Positions 17,652 through 27,292 are shown, numbered from the stretch's first letter. The stretch: DNA of 64,000 nucleotides from Helicobacter sp. 12S02232-10 (GCF_002272895.1 NZ_MLAQ01000009.1:1-64000); one strand, 5' to 3'. Numbers and translations are program-made. Notes: generated from the letters alone by a model not told the origin.

Positions 17652-17660
17652 TGATAGAAT
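17652..17660 (+). promoter_or_regulatory. extended -10 promoter of argG
   Basis: TGATAGAAT, an extended -10 (TGn-TAGAAT), ends 28 bases before the argG ATG. No clear -35 box is present. Confidence 0.5.
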
Positions 17661-17688
17661 TCATAAACTTTACACAAATGAGGCAAAA

Positions 17689-18903
17689 ATGGCAAATACA
17701 AATATTAAAAAAGTGGTTTTGGCATATTCAGGCGGGCTTGATACAAGCGTGATTCTAAAATGGCTTCAAGATAATTATCATTGCGAAGTCATCACTTTTA
17801 CTGCCGACATCGGACAAGGCGAAGAAGTCGAACCTGCCCGAGAAAAAGCACAACAACTTGGCATTAAACCTGAACATATCTTCATAGAAGATCTAAAAGA
17901 AGAATTTGTACGCGACTACGTATTCCCAATGTTTCGTGCTAATACCATTTATGAGGGCGAATACCTTTTAGGAACAAGTATCGCACGCCCCTTAATCGCA
18001 AAAAGATTGGTCGAAATTGCCAAACAAGTCGGTGCAGATGCAATATCTCACGGGGCTACAGGCAAAGGAAACGATCAAGTTCGATTCGAACTTGGCGCCT
18101 ATGCACTCAATCCTGATATTAAAATCATTGCCCCTTGGAGGGAATGGGATTTAAACTCAAGGGAAAAGCTTCTTGATTATGCCCAAAATTCAGGAATACC
18201 CATTGAAAAAAAAGGTAAAAAATCCCCGTATTCTATGGACGCTAATTTATTGCATATCTCTTATGAGGGGCAGATCCTTGAAGATCCTGCCGTTGAACCC
18301 CAAGAAGATATGTGGCGATGGAGCGTTTCTCCAATGAATGCTCCTGATACTCCTGAAGCCATCAGTATTGAATTTAAAAACGGCGATCCTGTGAGCATTA
18401 ATGGTATTTCCTTAAGCCCAGCAAATCTCTTGGACAAACTCAATAAACTTGGAGGAAAACACGGGATTGGTAGATTGGATTTGGTAGAAAATCGCTATGT
18501 CGGTATGAAATCAAGAGGATGTTATGAGACTCCAGGCGGAACCATTTTACTCAAAGCCCACCGTGCTATCGAATCAATTTGCCTAGACCGAGAAGAAGCA
18601 CATTTAAAAGATGAATTGATGCCAAAATATGCTTCATTGATTTATAATGGCTATTGGTTTTCTCCTGAGAGAAAAGCACTCCAAGCCCTCATAGATAAAA
18701 CACAAGAAAATGTTGCAGGCAAAGTAACCCTCAAACTCTACAAAGGCAATGTTATCATCACTGGAAGAGAATCTAAAAATTCTTTGTTCAATCAAGCTTA
18801 TAGCACCTTTGAAGAAGACAATGTTTATAATCAAAAAGATGCAGCAGGATTTATCAAACTCAATGCCTTGCGTTTCATCATCGCAGGAAAAGCTAAAAAA
18901 TAG
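17689..18903 (+). CDS. argG: argininosuccinate synthase
   Basis: Joins citrulline and aspartate with ATP, the penultimate step of arginine synthesis. The 404-residue protein has the PP-loop [16 protein letters not shown] near the N-terminus, the [15 protein letters not shown] block near residue 120 and [17 protein letters not shown] near residue 260. It stands alone between a small minus-strand gene and the rpoN group; no other arginine gene is in the window. H. pylori is an arginine auxotroph, so this suggests wider biosynthetic ability. Confidence 0.97.
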   Translation: MANTNIKKVVLAYSGGLDTSVILKWLQDNYHCEVITFTADIGQGEEVEPAREKAQQLGIKPEHIFIEDLKEEFVRDYVFPMFRANTIYEGEYLLGTSIARPLIAKRLVEIAKQVGADAISHGATGKGNDQVRFELGAYALNPDIKIIAPWREWDLNSREKLLDYAQNSGIPIEKKGKKSPYSMDANLLHISYEGQILEDPAVEPQEDMWRWSVSPMNAPDTPEAISIEFKNGDPVSINGISLSPANLLDKLNKLGGKHGIGRLDLVENRYVGMKSRGCYETPGGTILLKAHRAIESICLDREEAHLKDELMPKYASLIYNGYWFSPERKALQALIDKTQENVAGKVTLKLYKGNVIITGRESKNSLFNQAYSTFEEDNVYNQKDAAGFIKLNALRFIIAGKAKK

Positions 18904-18905
18904 CT

Positions 18906-18924
18906 CCTGTTTTTTTTAAACAGG
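18906..18924. terminator. candidate bidirectional terminator hairpin, argG/rpoN
   Basis: CCTGTTT and AAACAGG flank a loop of five T, three bases after the argG stop and between convergent argG and rpoN. No long T run follows, so termination strength is uncertain. Confidence 0.45.
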
Positions 18925-19015
18925 ACAAAATCCTTTAAAAACACAAATTTGAAAACTTTAAAAGGTTTTTGTGACCAAAAATCTTAAAATAGCACAATGA
19001 TTTTTATATCCAAAC

Positions 19016-20299
19016 TCACGTTCCCACACTTATCTCATAAAGCTTTTTTCTTTCGCTTGAACTTGCTATATTGAGTTGTTTTCGATATTTTGTAATTGTT
19101 CTTCGAACCATTTTAAGCTGGAATTTTTCTTCAATAAGCCGTAGGATTTTCAGATCACTCAAAGGCTTTTTTTGATTTTCATTTTTAATGAGTTCGCTGA
19201 TAAAATCCTTGATAGAGGCATTTGAAGTATCTCCATCAATTGCAGTTGTAAAAAAGCTTTTAATCGGCAAAATTCCCCTTGAACATTCAAGATATTTGTT
19301 TGAAATCGCTCGTGAAATAGTACTTGGAGCGTGTCCGAATTCATCTGCAATATCTTTAAGCTTCATTGGTTTGATTTCTCCGCCTTTGAAAAAATCATAT
19401 TGATATTCCACAATCATCAAGCCAATTTTTTGAATCGTCTGTTTGCGCATATCTAAAGCATCAATCAAATCTCTTGCTTCTTTCAATTTATTCTTTAAAT
19501 ATTGCCCAGAAGTTTTAACCTTAATATCTTCAATAATCACACTCGGATAATACTCATCATTAAGCCGAACTTGTATTTCTCCACCATCTTCAATCACCAA
19601 AATATCAGGAATCACAAAGGGATCTTTTTGAAAAAAAGCTAAAGCGGGAGGGTTTTTAAAAGTTCTAATCACTTTCATCGCTTCTAAATAATCTTTTAAA
19701 GTGCTATAGTTTTTGTGGTTGGATAAATCATTGATGATTTTCACGCACAAAGAATAAACATCATCAGAAATCTCTGAATGATCTTGGAGCTGGAACAAAA
19801 ATGACTCAATGAGGTTTTTTGCCCCTACGCCTTTGGGTTCAAGATAGGCAAATCTTTGCCTCACTTTTTGATATTCTTCAAGCCCAATTCCCAAACTCTG
19901 AGCGCGTTCTTTCTCATCTGCTTCAAAATACCCCTCTTCATCGATATTATCAATAATATCCAAAGCAATATTCACAGAAATTTGAGTCGGAAAAAGTGGG
20001 GGCAGAAGCTGATCAGCAAGGGTTTCATAAAGACTCTTTTCATAAATACTTAAAGACTCTATTTTGTCACTGATAGAATTTTTTGCAGGAGAATTAGGAT
20101 AGGGTTTCTTAAGTTTGGAACTAAAATCTCTTACAATTGAACTTTGAAGAGTGACATAAGGATTTTCCTTAGCATATTCATTGATTGTTTCTTCCATATC
20201 AAAAACATTGCTTTGAAGAATAGGCAACCAACTTTTAAGTGTCGTGGAAAGCTTATTTTTAATGCTTGTATTCTGACGTAGTCTAGCCCCTTGCGCCAT
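19016..20299 (-). CDS. rpoN: RNA polymerase sigma-54 factor
   Basis: Recognises -24/-12 promoters and in Helicobacter drives mid-class flagellar genes with activator FlgR. The 427-residue protein has the N-terminal activator-binding region (LKSWLPILQSNVFDMEE), a central core-binding domain, a helix-turn-helix (ADEFGHAPSTISRAISNK) near residue 320 and the RpoN box as RRTITKYRKQL near the C-terminus. It starts two bases after the lptB stop with AAGGT upstream. Confidence 0.96.
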   Translation of the reverse strand: MAQGARLRQNTSIKNKLSTTLKSWLPILQSNVFDMEETINEYAKENPYVTLQSSIVRDFSSKLKKPYPNSPAKNSISDKIESLSIYEKSLYETLADQLLPPLFPTQISVNIALDIIDNIDEEGYFEADEKERAQSLGIGLEEYQKVRQRFAYLEPKGVGAKNLIESFLFQLQDHSEISDDVYSLCVKIINDLSNHKNYSTLKDYLEAMKVIRTFKNPPALAFFQKDPFVIPDILVIEDGGEIQVRLNDEYYPSVIIEDIKVKTSGQYLKNKLKEARDLIDALDMRKQTIQKIGLMIVEYQYDFFKGGEIKPMKLKDIADEFGHAPSTISRAISNKYLECSRGILPIKSFFTTAIDGDTSNASIKDFISELIKNENQKKPLSDLKILRLIEEKFQLKMVRRTITKYRKQLNIASSSERKKLYEISVGT

Positions 20300-20301
20300 C
20301 G

Positions 20302-21024
20302 TTATACCTTAAAGTTTTCGCCCAAATAATATTTTCTCACCAAAGGATTTTCATAAATCTGTTCGCTATTCCCGCTTGCAAGCAATGACCCGCTTTTGAT
20401 GACATAAGCCCGATGGCAGACTGAGAGCGTTTCTCTGACATTATGATCAGTGATGAGCACACCAATATTTAAAGACACTAATTGCTCAATAATCTTTTGA
20501 ATATCAATGACTGCAATGGGATCAACGCCAGCAAAAGGCTCATCAAGCAAAATAAACTTAGGATCTTTGATTAAAGCCCTAGCAATCTCTACTCTTCTTC
20601 TTTCACCCCCGCTTAAAGATATCCCCTTGCGGTGGCGTATAGGAGCAATGTTAAAGGCTTCAAGCATTTGTTCGATTTTATTTTGAGCTTCCTTAGAATT
20701 CCTGAAAGAAGTTTCTGCTGCCAAAGCCAAATTATCCTCCACACTCAATTCTTTAAAAATACTCGACTCTTGGGGCAAATACCCGATTCCCATATTCGAA
20801 CGCTTGTGTAAAGGATAACCTGAAAGATCAATATCATTAAGAAATACTTTTCCCCCACTAGGTTGCAATAACCCACATATCATATAAAAAGTAGTCGTTT
20901 TTCCCGCCCCATTGGGACCTAAAAGACCTACAACCTCCCCACTTGAAACCTCAATGGAAACATCATAAACAATTTTTGTCTTTTTGATTTGTTTGCTAAG
21001 ATTTTGAGCTTTGAGCTTATTCAT
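20302..21024 (-). CDS. lptB: lipopolysaccharide export ABC transporter ATP-binding protein
   Basis: Cytoplasmic ATPase of the LptB2FG machine that pulls LPS from the inner membrane. Walker [12 protein letters not shown] lies near residue 40. The signature [15 protein letters not shown] and Walker [14 protein letters not shown] follow near residues 137 and 157, then the H-loop TDHN. The ATG at 21024 (240 residues) is preferred over an ATG 15 codons upstream: AGGA lies before it and the shorter form has the family N-terminus. It overlaps tsaE by eight bases. The lptB-rpoN order is common in proteobacteria. Confidence 0.95.
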   Translation of the reverse strand: MNKLKAQNLSKQIKKTKIVYDVSIEVSSGEVVGLLGPNGAGKTTTFYMICGLLQPSGGKVFLNDIDLSGYPLHKRSNMGIGYLPQESSIFKELSVEDNLALAAETSFRNSKEAQNKIEQMLEAFNIAPIRHRKGISLSGGERRRVEIARALIKDPKFILLDEPFAGVDPIAVIDIQKIIEQLVSLNIGVLITDHNVRETLSVCHRAYVIKSGSLLASGNSEQIYENPLVRKYYLGENFKV

Positions 21025-21430
21025 TAAAAATCCTATAAATTCGATCATTTTCACGCTTATACAATTCAATCACACAAACATCATACCCATTTTCTCTAAG
21101 CAACACTTCTAAAGTCTCATCTCCCCATTCCACAAAATGCGTCCCCTCATTTTCAAGCCACTCCAAAAGCCCCAAAGCAAGCAAATCTTTCAAAGTTCGA
21201 TTATAGAGATCATAATGATAAATATCGCCATATTGATGCATCACACTAAAAGTAGGGGAAGTCACCATCTCATTGGGATAAATCGACTCACTATAAGTAC
21301 GTACAAGACTTGTTTTACCACTCGCCAAATCACCCCGCAATAAAAAAACTTTATTAGCATTTAAAGCAATCTCTTTCAAATATTTGGTGACAATAAAAAT
21401 ATTCTCAAGATCAGCACAAATTTCTTTCAC
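21017..21430 (-). CDS. tsaE: tRNA threonylcarbamoyladenosine biosynthesis protein TsaE
   Basis: ATPase that works with TsaB and TsaD in making t6A37 on ANN-decoding tRNAs. The 137-residue protein has Walker [14 protein letters not shown] near residue 32, the [11 protein letters not shown] block near residue 57 and the FVEWGD motif near residue 98. The start is a GTG that overlaps the dnaX stop (GTGA); AGGA lies a few bases upstream. Confidence 0.94.
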   Translation of the reverse strand: MKEICADLENIFIVTKYLKEIALNANKVFLLRGDLASGKTSLVRTYSESIYPNEMVTSPTFSVMHQYGDIYHYDLYNRTLKDLLALGLLEWLENEGTHFVEWGDETLEVLLRENGYDVCVIELYKRENDRIYRIFNE

Positions 21431-23085
21431 AAATCCTTCTTTTCATCCTCTAAAATTATCATCTTCGTTGCCCCTAAATGGACTTTAATATTTTCGACAA
21501 GCTCCTTATTTTCTTCTAAAAAAATTTCGTGTGGGGCTTTTAAGACAGGTTTTTGAGAAACCTCATCGGTCTTTTTCTGAAATTCTGCCTCAAAATTTTG
21601 ATCTCGTGAAACTTTTTGCTCAAGAATAGGTTTTTCTTGAATGGGAATATTTTCAGATTGATTTTCCAAAAAAACGGGATCTTCTTGAACGTCTTGAATC
21701 GAATTGATTTTAGTCAAAACCCCATAAATTTCTTGAACCATCATTTTAATATGGGAATAATTTTGCACAAGCATTGTCCGTTCTTCGCCACTAGCCTTAG
21801 ATTTCCAACTTAAAACAGAATTTTCAAAAGATACAAAAGCAATATTTTTTTCAAAAATCTCCCCAAGTCTTTTGTTGCGATCATAGATTTTAACAATCAA
21901 AGATTCAAATAAGTTCTCTCTCAAAGCAGTTTTACCACAAGATAAGGCACTCTCTTCAGGTTTTGGAGAAGAAATATTTTTTGGACTTGAAACCAAAGGC
22001 TGGGACACTAACCCTTGAGATGAAAAAAGATTGGATTCCAACTCTCTAATCATTGAATCAATATCTCTGACTTTCATCGCTTCTCGCATTTTCAAACTCA
22101 TTAGCAATAAAACAAAACTTCCTTCAGAATTCAGATTGAGTAAAAACTTACTTTCAGTCAAAATACGCAAAAACCTATCAACAAGAACAACCGGAAAATC
22201 TTTATCTTTGGAACGTAAAGCCTCTTTTAAAAACAATGTCATTTCATCAACAATCATCTCGCATTCATATTCTTCCAACAAAGATAAGATTTCTTCAAGC
22301 TTTGCTTCATCAGATTGAAAAATCGAGTTAAAAAACTCCCTAAGCGTATAAGGATCGACCACCCCTAACATTTCAGTGATTTTAGCAGTCGTAATATGTT
22401 TATTGCAAAAATTAATCGCTTGATCAGCAATGGTAAGCGTATCTCTCAAACTTCCCGAACCGCTTCTAGCAATAATTTCCAAAGCCTCTGGCTCATAACT
22501 AACGCTTTCTTTATCTAAAATATTGGCAATATGGGCAACAACGGCTTTATGAGGAATCTTTTTAAATCTGAAGTGTTGTGTTCTACTCAAAATAGTCGCA
22601 GGGAGTTTGAGAGGATCAGTGGTTGCCAAGATAAACTTTACATAATCAGGCGGCTCCTCAAGTGTCTTTAAAAGCGCATTAAAAGCTTCTTTTGTGAGCA
22701 TATGGACTTCATCAATGATAAAGATCTTATATCTCCCGTAGCTAGGACGATATTTAGTTTGTTCAATCAGATCTCTGATATCATCAATCTTTCTGCTAGA
22801 AGCCGCATCCATCTCAATAATATCAAGATGGCGATTTTCAAGTGCGGCTTTGCAATTATCACACTCGCCACACGGTGTGCTTGTAGGACCCTTTTCGCAT
22901 TGAAGTGCGCGTGAGAAAATTCTTGCCGAACTCGTCTTCCCGCTCCCACGAAGTCCGCTAAAAAGATATGCGTGAGAAATACGCGAATGATCAAGCGCTA
23001 AAGATAGCGTCTGAGAAACGCTCTCTTGTCCGATGAGATCGCTGAATTGAGTCGGACGATATTTCAATGCCAAAGCAAGAGCCAT
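21427..23085 (-). CDS. dnaX: DNA polymerase III subunit gamma/tau
   Basis: Clamp-loader ATPase. The 552-residue protein has the N-terminal SRIxHAYLFSG block, Walker A GLRGSGKTSSARIF near residue 44, a zinc-binding group (CEKGPTSTPCGECDNC, residues 68-83), Walker B IIDEVHML, the SRTQHF sensor-1 region and a divergent C-terminal tail typical of epsilonproteobacteria. It heads the minus-strand group dnaX-tsaE-lptB-rpoN, all overlapping or nearly touching. A TATAAT box lies within 35 bases upstream. Confidence 0.96.
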   Translation of the reverse strand: MALALALKYRPTQFSDLIGQESVSQTLSLALDHSRISHAYLFSGLRGSGKTSSARIFSRALQCEKGPTSTPCGECDNCKAALENRHLDIIEMDAASSRKIDDIRDLIEQTKYRPSYGRYKIFIIDEVHMLTKEAFNALLKTLEEPPDYVKFILATTDPLKLPATILSRTQHFRFKKIPHKAVVAHIANILDKESVSYEPEALEIIARSGSGSLRDTLTIADQAINFCNKHITTAKITEMLGVVDPYTLREFFNSIFQSDEAKLEEILSLLEEYECEMIVDEMTLFLKEALRSKDKDFPVVLVDRFLRILTESKFLLNLNSEGSFVLLLMSLKMREAMKVRDIDSMIRELESNLFSSQGLVSQPLVSSPKNISSPKPEESALSCGKTALRENLFESLIVKIYDRNKRLGEIFEKNIAFVSFENSVLSWKSKASGEERTMLVQNYSHIKMMVQEIYGVLTKINSIQDVQEDPVFLENQSENIPIQEKPILEQKVSRDQNFEAEFQKKTDEVSQKPVLKAPHEIFLEENKELVENIKVHLGATKMIILEDEKKDL

Positions 23086-23486
23086 TATGCACCTTTTAAA
23101 TTTTTGTATAATATTATATTTTATATCATTTTACCTATGAAACAAATCAAAATACAGCATAAAATTTTAAGCTTGTCATAGAATGTCGTAAAAGAGATTA
23201 ACCATAATTTAAAAGCAAGCATAAATATAATCACAAGATTGGGAAAAAACAAAAAAATTGCTACAAAATCGTATTTTTGATAATAAAGAATTTTTTCAAA
23301 AAATATTTTATAGGCTTAAATACAACTTTAATTATCAAATAAAGACATTTAAAACATTTCCAAAAGTCTCAAATAGAAACAATACGAAATAACAAGAAAA
23401 AAATTTCATAATTTTCTTGCATAAAAACATTGGTTATTGTTAAAATCCAAACTCATACAAATTTTAATACCTCAAAAGGAACAAGA
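23086..23486. other. 401-bp AT-rich intergenic region between dnaX and ggt
   Basis: It holds the divergent promoters of dnaX and ggt. I see no further reading frame with a ribosome binding site, no tRNA and no convincing repeat. Confidence 0.6.
23438..23446 (+). promoter_or_regulatory. candidate extended -10 of ggt
   Basis: TGTTAAAAT (TGn plus TAAAAT) ends 40 bases before the ggt start codon, giving a leader of about 33 bases with AAAAGGA in it. Confidence 0.4.
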
Positions 23487-25175
23487 ATGAAAAAATTTTT
23501 CGCTCAATCTCTAGCGTTCATATTTTTTATAGGTTTTCTTCAAATATTAAGTGCAGCTGCTTACCCGCCGATAAAAGACACAACCACAGGACTTGCCATT
23601 TCCAGCAATGAATTGGCAAATAAAATCGGTAAAGATGTCCTCAATAAAGGCGGTAATGCAATTGATGCTGCTGTCGCTGTGGGATATGCACTCGCAGTTG
23701 TCCATCCTGCAGCAGGCAATATAGGTGGAGGCGGATTTGCCGTGATTCACTTGGCAAATGGGGAAAATATCACGCTTGATTTTAGAGAAAAAGCCCCTCT
23801 GAAAGCCACAAAAGATATGTACTTGGATAAAAAAGGCAATGTCATCCCTGAGGCAAGCACAATCGGATATCTTGCTGCTGGAGTTCCTGGAACCGTCGCA
23901 GGAATGAGTGCAATGCTTGAAAAATATGGTACAAAAAAACTTTCTGAGCTTATCGCACCCGCCATTGAACTTGCTCAAAAAGGTTTTGTCATTACCCAAA
24001 GACAAGGGGAGACAATGGCTGAAGCCAAAAAAGATTTTTCAAAATTTGCCTCAAGCAAAAAATATTTTCTCAAAAAAGATGGTAGTTCTTATAAAGAAGG
24101 CGACATATTTGTTCAAAAAGACTTAGGCAAAACATTAGAACTTATCCAAAAAGAGGGGTCAAAAGCTTTTTATCACGGCAAAATAGCTGATCTTATAGTC
24201 AAAGATATGGCAAAAAATGGCGGGATTATTAGCAAAGAAGACTTGGCAAACTATAATGTAGTCTGGAGAAAGCCTGTGATTGGCAACTATAGAGGCTATG
24301 AAATCGTATCAATGGCTCCACCTAGTTCTGGCGGAACCCACATCATTGAGATCCTTAACGTGATGGAAAATGCTGACATCGGAGCGCTTGGCTTTGGATC
24401 AAGCAAAACTATCCATATTATGGCTGAAGCAATGAGACAAGCTTATGCAGATAGATCAGTTTTTATGGGGGATCCTGATTTTATAAAAGTCCCTGTTGCA
24501 AAACTCATAGACAAAGCCTATGCAAAAAAGATTTATCAAAATATTTTGCCTAATGCTGCTACCCCAAGTTCCAAAATCAACCCAGGTTTAGGGCAAATCC
24601 ACGAAGGACATAATACAACCCATTATTCTGTAGCCGACAAATGGGGAAATGCTGTCAGTGTTACCTATACCATCAATGCTTCTTATGGCAGTGCCGCCGC
24701 AGTTGATGGAGCTGGATTTTTACTCAATAACGAGATGGATGATTTTTCTATCAAACCTGGAACGCCCAATCTCTATGGTCTTGTAGGGGGAGATGCCAAT
24801 GCGATAGAACCGAACAAAAGACCTCTAAGCTCTATGTCTCCAACTATTGTCCTTAAAGACGGAAAACTCTTTATGGTAGTGGGGAGTCCTGGAGGCGCAA
24901 GGATCATTACAACCGTTTTACAAGTCATTAGCAATGTGATTGATCATAAAATGGATATTTCTGAAGCCATAGAAGCTCCTAGATTTCATATGCAATGGCT
25001 TCCAGATGAAATCAGGATTGAAAAATACGGGATGGTTCAAGATGTCAAAGATAATCTCAAAAAAATGGGATATCAAATCGTTACAAAACCCGTGATGGGA
25101 GATGTCAATGCAATTGTTATTGATCCCAAAACCCATATTATGTATGGTTCGGGTGATCCTAGAAAAGAGTTTTAA
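23487..25175 (+). CDS. ggt: gamma-glutamyltranspeptidase, periplasmic
   Basis: A 562-residue autoprocessing enzyme that hydrolyses glutathione and glutamine in the periplasm. In gastric Helicobacter it is a colonisation and host-cell toxicity factor. The ATG at 23487 follows AAAAGGA and opens a signal peptide (MKKFFAQSLAFIFFIGFLQI); the frame upstream is not used. The cleavage and nucleophile motif is GHNTTHYSV, placing the catalytic Thr at about residue 377, which splits it into a large and a small subunit. The later motif SMSPTIV and Gly pair SPGGARI are also present. No key residue is missing, so it should be active. Confidence 0.97.
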   Translation: MKKFFAQSLAFIFFIGFLQILSAAAYPPIKDTTTGLAISSNELANKIGKDVLNKGGNAIDAAVAVGYALAVVHPAAGNIGGGGFAVIHLANGENITLDFREKAPLKATKDMYLDKKGNVIPEASTIGYLAAGVPGTVAGMSAMLEKYGTKKLSELIAPAIELAQKGFVITQRQGETMAEAKKDFSKFASSKKYFLKKDGSSYKEGDIFVQKDLGKTLELIQKEGSKAFYHGKIADLIVKDMAKNGGIISKEDLANYNVVWRKPVIGNYRGYEIVSMAPPSSGGTHIIEILNVMENADIGALGFGSSKTIHIMAEAMRQAYADRSVFMGDPDFIKVPVAKLIDKAYAKKIYQNILPNAATPSSKINPGLGQIHEGHNTTHYSVADKWGNAVSVTYTINASYGSAAAVDGAGFLLNNEMDDFSIKPGTPNLYGLVGGDANAIEPNKRPLSSMSPTIVLKDGKLFMVVGSPGGARIITTVLQVISNVIDHKMDISEAIEAPRFHMQWLPDEIRIEKYGMVQDVKDNLKKMGYQIVTKPVMGDVNAIVIDPKTHIMYGSGDPRKEF

Positions 25176-25182
25176 ACTCTTT
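25164..25182. terminator. inverted repeat at the ggt stop, candidate bidirectional terminator
   Basis: AAAGAGTTT and AAACTCTTT form a perfect nine-base dyad spanning the ggt stop codon, just before the convergent outer-membrane protein gene ends. It is AU-rich and lacks a separate T run. Confidence 0.4.
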
Positions 25183-25187
25183 GGGAT

Positions 25188-25847
25188 TTAAAACGTATAA
25201 AAATAACTGGCATAAAATGAAGAATTGTAGCGGACATTGGTTCTGTTTTCTTCTATTGTATTCGCATAGGAAGAATTTTTTGTCGTTTTGAAATTTTTAT
25301 TTTGAGAAAAGGGAACTTTCACGCCAACTTCAAAGCCGTGGTGTTTGTAGAGATTGGTTCGCAATCCTGCATCAACCAAAGCTTGAAAATTCGTATAATT
25401 ACCATTCCCTATCCAGCTATCAGCTCCCACACTCCCGCCACAAAAAAATCCAAAACTAATATTTGGAAAATCAAATACTTGCCAAAGCGTATCAGCCCCC
25501 ACACCATAATTAAACATATGACTATGGCGATCCTTACCTTTTAAAGTACCAAAATCAGCATACCCATAATCCAAAAAAGCATAATAACGCAGACCAAACC
25601 ATTTAGAATTTCCAAAAAATTGTTTGTATCCAAGCTTGATACCTGCACCATCTTCGGGCTTGGTTGTTTCCACTTTATTGGAAGTGGTTTCAGAAATGCC
25701 TTGAACTTGCGTTTTGCTCTCTTGAAAAAAGCTTGCTGAGCCAATTTGATAACTCACTCCCAAAAATAAACCGCTATTTTCGGCACAAAGGGGCATGGCC
25801 AAAGCCATCAATACCCCCCCCCCATAACAAAAAAAATTTTTTATCAT
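25188..25847 (-). CDS. Hop-like outer-membrane protein with G10 tract in the signal region (phase variable)
   Basis: A 219-residue beta-barrel protein of the Helicobacter outer-membrane protein type. It has the mature start GLFLGVSYQIG, the family block GIKLGYKQFFGNSKWFGLRY near residue 70 and a C-terminal aromatic ending SYFYTF. The start at 25847 is in frame with the body at ten G and gives a signal peptide MIKNFFCYGGGVLMALAMPL. A second ATG at 25857 has a better-placed ribosome binding site (GAGGA), but with ten G it runs into TGA after 15 codons; with eleven G it would give MSINDKKFFLLWGGG and the same body. Expression therefore depends on tract length and start choice. It is the downstream copy of a tandem pair. 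Confidence 0.85.
   Translation of the reverse strand: MIKNFFCYGGGVLMALAMPLCAENSGLFLGVSYQIGSASFFQESKTQVQGISETTSNKVETTKPEDGAGIKLGYKQFFGNSKWFGLRYYAFLDYGYADFGTLKGKDRHSHMFNYGVGADTLWQVFDFPNISFGFFCGGSVGADSWIGNGNYTNFQALVDAGLRTNLYKHHGFEVGVKVPFSQNKNFKTTKNSSYANTIEENRTNVRYNSSFYASYFYTF
25312..25373. repeat. direct repeat A1 in the tandem outer-membrane protein genes
   Basis: 62 bases that match 26010-26071 with one mismatch (A at 25326 against G at 26024). It encodes the TNLYKHHGFEVGVKVP region of the barrel. Confidence 0.85.
25558..25651. repeat. direct repeat B1 in the tandem outer-membrane protein genes
   Basis: 94 bases identical to 26328-26421, encoding the GAGIKLGYKQFFGNSKWFGL region and the strand after it. 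Flanking sequence diverges sharply on both sides. Confidence 0.9.
25814..25823. repeat. G10 (minus strand) homopolymer in an outer-membrane protein gene
   Basis: Ten C on the plus strand encode Gly-Gly-Gly within the signal peptide of the outer-membrane protein. Length change by slippage would move the gene between frames. Confidence 0.8.
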
Positions 25848-25870
25848 TTATACTCATTTATTTTTATTCC

Positions 25871-26626
25871 TCAAAAAGTGTAGAGATAGCTCACATAAAC
25901 AGAATAATTCCGTTGGACTTTTGTTGTATTGCTCATATCTGCGGTTATTATAGGTACTTCAGTAGGAATAGTATCATCTTTATCGTTAAAGATTTTATCT
26001 TGCAACAGTGGAACTTTCACGCCGACTTCAAAGCCGTGGTGTTTGTAGAGATTGGTTCGCAATCCTGCATCGATCGTAGCTTGAAAATTTACATACCCCA
26101 CTTTTCCTTTTGGAAAAAATTTTTCTTGAAAATCCTTCCCATTGGCAATCCACGTATCAGCTCCTACACCAATGCCTGCAAAAATACCAAAACTTGCATT
26201 ATCTTTATTGATAAAATTCCATAAAGTATCAATGCCTACACCATAGCTCAACATATGTGTGTAATAACTCTTATATGTAGGGTTATCTGGAGAAGAATCC
26301 AAATCGGGAATTATCTTGCCAAAATTCGCATACCCATAATCCAAAAAAGCATAATAACGCAGACCAAACCATTTAGAATTTCCAAAAAATTGTTTGTATC
26401 CAAGCTTGATACCTGCACCATTCATCATTGGATTCTTATTATATTTCTCGTGAATATCTTGATTAGGAATAGATGTGCCATTCATTTTCACAAGACCATC
26501 ATACTTTTCATTCAAAGATGCTTGTCCGCCCTGATAACTCACGCCCACAAACACGCCACTATCTTCAGCTGCCAAAATTCCACTTAAAGCTACGGCACAA
26601 ACGGCTCCGATCAATATCTTCTTCAT
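25871..26626 (-). CDS. Hop-like outer-membrane protein, constitutive paralogue
   Basis: A 251-residue outer-membrane beta-barrel with a normal signal peptide (MKKILIGAVCAVALSGILAA), the mature start EDSGVFVGVSYQGGQAS, the shared block GIKLGYKQFFGNSKWFGLRY and the C-terminal ending SYLYTF. AAGGAAAAATAG precedes the ATG. No homopolymer is present, unlike the downstream paralogue. The two genes are 23 bases apart on the same strand and share two near-identical DNA blocks, pointing to duplication plus gene conversion. The ligand or adhesion role is unknown. Confidence 0.88.
   Translation of the reverse strand: MKKILIGAVCAVALSGILAAEDSGVFVGVSYQGGQASLNEKYDGLVKMNGTSIPNQDIHEKYNKNPMMNGAGIKLGYKQFFGNSKWFGLRYYAFLDYGYANFGKIIPDLDSSPDNPTYKSYYTHMLSYGVGIDTLWNFINKDNASFGIFAGIGVGADTWIANGKDFQEKFFPKGKVGYVNFQATIDAGLRTNLYKHHGFEVGVKVPLLQDKIFNDKDDTIPTEVPIITADMSNTTKVQRNYSVYVSYLYTF
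26010..26071. repeat. direct repeat A2 in the tandem outer-membrane protein genes
   Basis: Second copy of the 62-base block at 25312-25373, with one mismatch. Confidence 0.85.
26328..26421. repeat. direct repeat B2 in the tandem outer-membrane protein genes
   Basis: Second copy of the 94-base block at 25558-25651, identical throughout. Confidence 0.9.
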
Positions 26627-26743
26627 CTATTTTTCCTTTTTGATAAATTTCAAATTATGATGAAGAATATTATATAACAATTTATTATGAATTAAAATAA
26701 AATTATTCTAAAATACAAAACCGTTTAATAAAATCAAAAAAAA

Positions 26744-27292
26744 TTATCTTTTATACTGTCTGTATTTAAATTCTGTACGTCCTATCCCTAAGATATGCCC
26801 TCTCATAGCATCGTGGAGATGATTGATAAAAAATGGGGTTTGTAAATCCAACTTTTTGCAAGCGAGTGCATAAACATTCACAAGATAGTGATGATCCTTA
26901 TCTGGTGGCATTGGACCGATATATTTACTGCAAGCAACATTAGAAGCGCGCTTTTGTGTCTCATCGCCATCCCCTCTGTAAAATCCCTGCGTCATAGAAT
27001 TGACACCTTGAAGAATATTTTTATCTTCTCTTGAAGCATTTTCTTCAAGCACGTTTGAAGTAATATTTGCTACAACCCAATGCACAAAAATCTTCCCACA
27101 CACGCTGCACGCATCATAATCAATCAATTCAAGCGCATAGCTATCAGCCCCAGCCACACTTTCCCAAGAGATTTTTGGAGAAAAATCAGGCAAGCCCTCA
27201 TTATCCAAAAATCCTTTTGAAGCATTCCCGCCGTATTTAGGATCTAAAAACCCCTCTTTGTCCAATTCTAATTTAACTTCAAAAAATTGCAT
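26744..27292 (-). CDS. PEBP/YbhB-family protein (Raf kinase inhibitor-like)
   Basis: A 182-residue cytoplasmic protein of the phosphatidylethanolamine-binding protein fold. Family blocks are SPKISWESV near residue 39, YALELIDYDA...FVHWVVANI near residues 52-77 and YIGPMPPDKDHHYLVNVYAL near residue 123, which form the anion-binding pocket. No signal peptide is present; AAAGGCG precedes the ATG. The biochemical role of bacterial members is not established. It lies downstream of cysS on the same strand, separated by 326 bases. Confidence 0.93.
   Translation of the reverse strand: MQFFEVKLELDKEGFLDPKYGGNASKGFLDNEGLPDFSPKISWESVAGADSYALELIDYDACSVCGKIFVHWVVANITSNVLEENASREDKNILQGVNSMTQGFYRGDGDETQKRASNVACSKYIGPMPPDKDHHYLVNVYALACKKLDLQTPFFINHLHDAMRGHILGIGRTEFKYRQYKR

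Noticed and set aside
25188-26626. Tandem outer-membrane genes as one frameshifted gene
   Set aside because: Each has its own signal peptide, full block order and C-terminal aromatic ending, so they are separate paralogues.
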